DNA of 64,000 nt, from positions 165,181,713 to 165,245,712 of the forward strand of contig NC_083337.1 in NCBI RefSeq assembly GCF_019175385.1. The letters are read 5' to 3'. Below, piece by piece: positions 60,827 to 64,000 of this stretch (within the stretch, counting starts at the first letter, position 1; every line of letters begins with the position of its first letter). The DNA comes from Lycium barbarum. Taxonomy: Eukaryota; Streptophyta; Magnoliopsida; Solanales; Solanaceae. A program made the position numbers and the translations under genes. The notes under the pieces are model-generated. The model saw only the letters and a list, made by a program, of their open reading frames with translations. It was not told the origin of the DNA and searched no databases.

Positions 60827-60972
60827 CCGGTTCCAATTTTAGTATTTTCAACCGGATAACTGGCCCCGGTTAATAGGTAGCCATGGCCGGTTTTTTAACT
60901 GGCAACCGACCAGTTGGGTCAACCGGTGCCGGAACCAGGCCGGGTTTCTCAGTTAACAGGTTTACGCACATA
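59232..60972. mobile_element. Deleted hAT-superfamily element
   Basis: Element 59240-60964 begins TAAACATGTCAACCGG and ends GTTAACAGGTTTA, imperfect inverted ends. Flanks CGCTCATA and CGCACATA are an 8-bp duplication with one change; 8 bp is the hAT standard. Subterminal DNA is rich in AACCGG and CCGGTT words on both sides. Only the last part of a transposase remains. Also inside are a C run at 59648-59670 and (TA)n at 60788-60826. Confidence 0.75.
60055..60360 (+). pseudogene. hAT transposase C-terminal dimerisation fragment
   Basis: ISTVAPESAFSQGRQQIGDH followed by LVCIHDWIRSERR matches the hAT C-terminal motif (STVASESAFS.GGR, then ..CG.DW) that lets transposase subunits pair. An acidic tail ends at TGA 60358. 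The DDE core and BED finger are absent, so it cannot be functional alone. Confidence 0.85.
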
Positions 60973-61013
60973 TAATAATGACATTTATAGGAGGAGAATG
61001 ACAGAAATTAAAA

Positions 61014-61395
61014 GGGGCACTTCGCAGGAATGCCCTTATTTTGGGTGACCTTTAATTTTTGCCCCTCAAATTGGTGGTCTTTAATTTTGACCCTTCGCCT
61101 AATACCATGAGGTTTGGAGTTCGAACCCCGGCTCAGTCAAAAAAAAAAAAATCACAAGGGAGAGTTTTGTAGCAAAGTTAGGCCTATTCGGGCCAAAGTT
61201 AGGTCTGCAAGGCAGAATTTTGACCTTGCGAATCTGAACCTCTGCCTTACGAAATTCCTTCTTTTTTTAACTGAGCTAGGGTTCGAACCTAGAACCTCGG
61301 GGTATTAGGTGAAGGGAAAAAATCAAAGACCACCAAATTGAGGGCCAAAAATTAAAGACCACTCCAAAAGAAGGACAATCCGTGCAAAAAAATGA
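61014..61395. mobile_element. MULE-like MITE C
   Basis: Left GGGGCACTTCGCAGGAATGC CC, GACCTTTAATTTTTGCCCCT, TGGTCTTTAATTTTGACCCT; the right reverse complement is TTGCACGGATTGTCCTTCTT TTGGAGTGGTCTTTAATTTT. Same terminal family as the 18-kb MULE. Both arms contain GTTCGAACC boxes beside CCTAATAC and GGTATTAGG. No coding. About 380 bp. Confidence 0.7.
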
Positions 61396-61951
61396 ATAAA
61401 AATTTTGGTCCATGAATGCAACTCTATAAACTACATGAAGTTTGGGTATACATATGGATTATATAAGTTGTATTCATTGGCAGTATAATTTAACCTATAA
61501 TAGCAAATTAATTACGAATTATTTATACAAAGCTATAATTTATACCTTGTAATGACCTCATGATCGTCTTAATTAATCTTATTTACAATGTACACACATT
61601 AGTGTACATAAAACTTAAACTCTGGCCATATATATACACAGGGCCGACTCAACAAGATTTGGGGCCTAAAGCCAATTTTTTTTTTTAAAAGGAAACTTTA
61701 TATTTTTATTTAAAGTCTACATTTCTAGTGTTTTTATATGCAATGTCATTAATTACAGTTTTATAATTGATTTGTTCTAACAATTCCTTTTCAATTGATA
61801 ATATAACTAATCCAAATTAATTAGTTCTTCAAATTTTCACCTTTTTTCCCTCTTATTGCATGACTGGATTCATATTTTCTAGTTGACATATTTAATTGAA
61901 TAAATACAAATAATAACTAAAAAAAAATTCTTTTGAAATTTAATAGAAAAC

Positions 61952-62025
<74 letters not shown>

Positions 62026-62029
62026 TATA
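61396..62029. other. Intergenic with compound microsatellite
   Basis: No gene. (AC)n at 61954-61982 runs directly into (AT)n at 61983-62014. Confidence 0.7.
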
Positions 62030-62506
62030 TATTACTGCTTTTGTAGTCCTCACAAAAGTTTTTAATAAAATTTTAAACTTTTCAATTAATTACTTCTAGG
62101 TCCTAATCTTATTTTTTAAAGTCAAATTTATTTTTCGTTGTCGAGGTCTACTTTTCAAAAGCTGTCGAACCTCTTAACTAATTTTCCTTGTTGTTGTTTT
62201 TTCTTGTTTTCTATTCGGTGCCCGATATCCGCATTTGAGCCCGATTCATCCAGATAACTCGCATTGCGTAGCACCCATTTGGGGGGGGGGGGGGGGGTTG
62301 GAAGCACTCCCTCCAAAGTTTTTTTTCATACCCAGGTTCGAACCCGTGTCCCCTGATTAGGGAAGGAGCAACCCCATCTGCTGTACAAATTCTGTATTTG
62401 TCTTAAAAGTTCATTAACTATTTATAGATTAGTAATTTAGAACTAAATAACTTTTAAAAAATTAGGATCCAGAACTTATAAACGTCAAATTTTGGCTCGG
62501 CATTTG

Positions 62507-62635
62507 CAACAACAACAACGTACCGAGTAAAATCCCACCAGGTGGGGTCTGGGGAGGGTAGAGTGTACGCAGACCTTACCCCTACCTTGTGACAGGTAGG
62601 GAGGTTGTTTCCGATAGACCCTCGACTCAAGGAGA
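62507..62635 (-). mobile_element. TTG-tailed SINE nested in the Helitron-like copy
   Basis: On the plus strand: CAACAACAACAACGTACCGA, GGTGGGGTCTGGGGAGGGTA, GACCTTACCCCTACCTTGTG, GGTTGTTTCCGATAGACCCT. Same family as 29903 and 46595. In copy 1 of the host repeat the flanking segments are contiguous. Confidence 0.85.
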
Positions 62636-62828
62636 ACTAAAAAAAGCATCAGTAATAATAGTGTGTGTATATATATATAAGTAGTAATAGCAGCAAAATA
62701 ATAAAATAACAGAGTGAAATAATAAATCAGATAGTATAATTTCATCAAAATGAAAGTTAAAATATTAAAGGAGTGAAATGAAAGTTTTTCTTTTATATAT
62801 TGAAAATATACTTATATGAAATTTGAAG

Positions 62829-63006
62829 GGGAACCTTTGAGTAACCAGTAAAGTTGTTGCCATGTGACCAGGAGGTCACGAGTTCAAGCCATGGGAATAG
62901 CCTCTTGTAGAAATGCAAGGTAAGGCTACGTACAATATGCCCTTGTTGTCCGGTCCTTCCCCGAACCCCGCGCATAGCCGGAACTTAGTGCACCGGGCTG
63001 CCCCTA
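62829..63006 (+). mobile_element. Au-like SINE nested in the Helitron-like copy
   Basis: A box region TTTGAGTAACCAGTAAAGTT, B box GGTCACGAGTTCAAGCC, body AATGCAAGGTAAGGCTACGT and GGTCCTTCCCCGAACCCCGC, end CACCGGGCTGCCCC. Flanked by TATACTTATATGAAATTTGA and TATACTTATGTGAAATTTAA, a 20-bp target duplication. Confidence 0.85.
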
Positions 63007-63418
63007 TACTTATGTGAAATTTAATTATTACTAACATAAATTATATTTTTTTAATTAAAATATCTACTTTATATCTTGGGTTTGGGCCCGGACTTAGCAC
63101 GAACCTCACGTAACTAGTGTAGGATATATTTGGGAAAAAGTGGGCCCCGCCATTGCTTCACTTGCCTTATAGTTCAGGTGGCACGGTTAGTACACATACA
63201 AGGTGAACGATCGTGAAGTTTTTGGTAATTACAAAAGTTAGACAAAGCTTTAAAATATACTCCAACAACAACTTCACTTACAATAGCCAAAGCAAGATCA
63301 TAATACATACTTCAACTACCATATTTACATAAGGTCAAACATGCAGAGATGAGTTTTGACCACACACAGCTTATTCCCATTCACTAATAGATATACGTCC
63401 ATATACCTACGTTGTATA

Positions 63419-63623
63419 TTAGAACTTTCCAGCATCTGTGTTATCTCCTTTAGGAGTAGCACCTCCACCACCATAATTGTTATTGAATTCTTGCCTACTC
63501 ATATAATTGTGGTTATCCATAGTTCTTCTTCCTCCAGTCTGCTGCTCATTATTCTCACTCCTACTTGTAGTAGCCATGCAAAGTCATCACCAACATAACT
63601 AAAACAACAACAATGAGTCTCAT
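63419..63623 (-). pseudogene. Small secreted-peptide-like gene with a 1-nt frameshift
   Basis: From ATG 63623 the minus strand reads a signal-like stretch MRLIVVVLVMLVMTLHG, then stops after three more codons (YYK). In the +1 frame it continues as SRSENNEQQTGGRRTMDNHN, then a Gly-rich segment, DAGKF and TAA at 63419. Signal followed by a short polar tail with a basic pair (GGRR) and a conserved-looking C-terminus is the plan of plant secreted signalling peptides. One base change near 63575 would join the two. The family is not identified. Either a broken gene or a sequence error; an independent 52-residue reading from ATG 63577 is also open. Confidence 0.45.
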
Positions 63624-63741
63624 TTTTTCACACTTCCTTTGAACTCCTCCTGCCATTTGAGGATAAAAAAATACCGAATTTGACTTATATATATATAATT
63701 TTTACACTATGATTGTATTTAGCTGATTATAGCCGATTATA

Positions 63742-63925
63742 CAGTCAAACCTCTTTATAACGGTGTCGCTGTCTGGATACTTTTTGGTAATTTTAGTAAA
63801 ATTAAATGTTATTATAGAGAACATATAGTGTAACATGACATGAAAGATATAGGTTCCACAGAAAACATGGTTGTTATAGCGAAATGTTGTTATATAGAGT
63901 TATTTGTTGTTGTAGTAATTTTGCC
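63742..63925 (+). mobile_element. Second pogo-like terminus
   Basis: TA then CAGTCAAACCTCTTTATAAC GG, with internal GTTATTATAGAGAACATA and GTTGTTATATAGAGTTAT as its inverted side. Short and worn, MITE-like. Same termini as the element at 767. Confidence 0.5.
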
Positions 63926-64000
63926 TGATGTTTTAAAAAAAGGATCAAAACTATCAATGCACAGACGACGTTAGATCAGAATTAACTTAAATAGCTGTCC

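Larger units (their letters stand above)
62030..63117 (+). mobile_element. Helitron-like non-autonomous element, copy 2, with two nested SINEs
   Basis: Same internal order as 21285-22522: CTTTTGTAGTCCTCACAA, CCGATATCCGCATTTGAGCC, TTCATTAACT.T.TATAGATT, CATCAAAATGAAAGTTAAAA, ending GGGCCCGGACTTAGCACGAA and CTAG before T. The 5' side is truncated or eroded near the microsatellite. Two SINEs interrupt it. A G run lies at 62281-62297. Confidence 0.5.

Overview
The window is nuclear DNA from a flowering plant, almost certainly a member of the Solanaceae. It is AT-rich, its genes are intron-rich with GT..AG introns, and it holds several SINEs of the TTG-tailed and Au-like kinds typical of that family, with Stowaway, CACTA, hAT, pogo and Mutator-like debris. 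I see no bacterial, organellar or viral genes. All calls come from reading the sequence; no database search was made.

Layout. 1-1886: intergenic, with a decayed pogo-like DNA transposon. 1887-19955: one 18-kb Mutator-like element (MULE) with matching terminal inverted repeats and a perfect 9-bp target duplication (ATTAAGGTA). It carries a MuDR-type transposase (+ strand, two in-frame stops), a small B3-domain gene (-), a DUF1985/Ulp1-like cysteine protease gene (-, several breaks), and a second DUF1985-like gene with a coiled-coil-like tail (-, intact as read). Its introns and spacers hold more than 60 copies of a short dyad, TATGCCGG..GGCATA, set in runs at a spacing close to 42 bp. 19965-23970: Helitron-like element, (TA)n, and two small elements sharing the MULE terminal motif.

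23976-25040: MaoC-type hot-dog dehydratase, probably mitochondrial 3-hydroxyacyl-ACP dehydratase. 26511-34183 (-): plastid chaperonin 60 alpha, eight exons, 590 aa. 34200-38800: MITE-rich region between divergently transcribed genes. 38848-49705 (+): full ABCG half-transporter of the ABCG24/28 type, 14 exons, 1096 aa. 53707-55273 (+): receptor-like cytoplasmic pseudokinase lacking the usual catalytic residues. 55274-64000: intergenic, with a deleted hAT element, a MULE-like MITE, a second Helitron-like copy with two nested SINEs, and a small secreted-peptide-like gene with a frameshift.

The host genes are unrelated housekeeping, transport and signalling genes. The genes that belong together are those in the MULE: they share one pair of termini, and its two ends each appear to start an inward transcript. 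The dyad array is the feature I would look at first.
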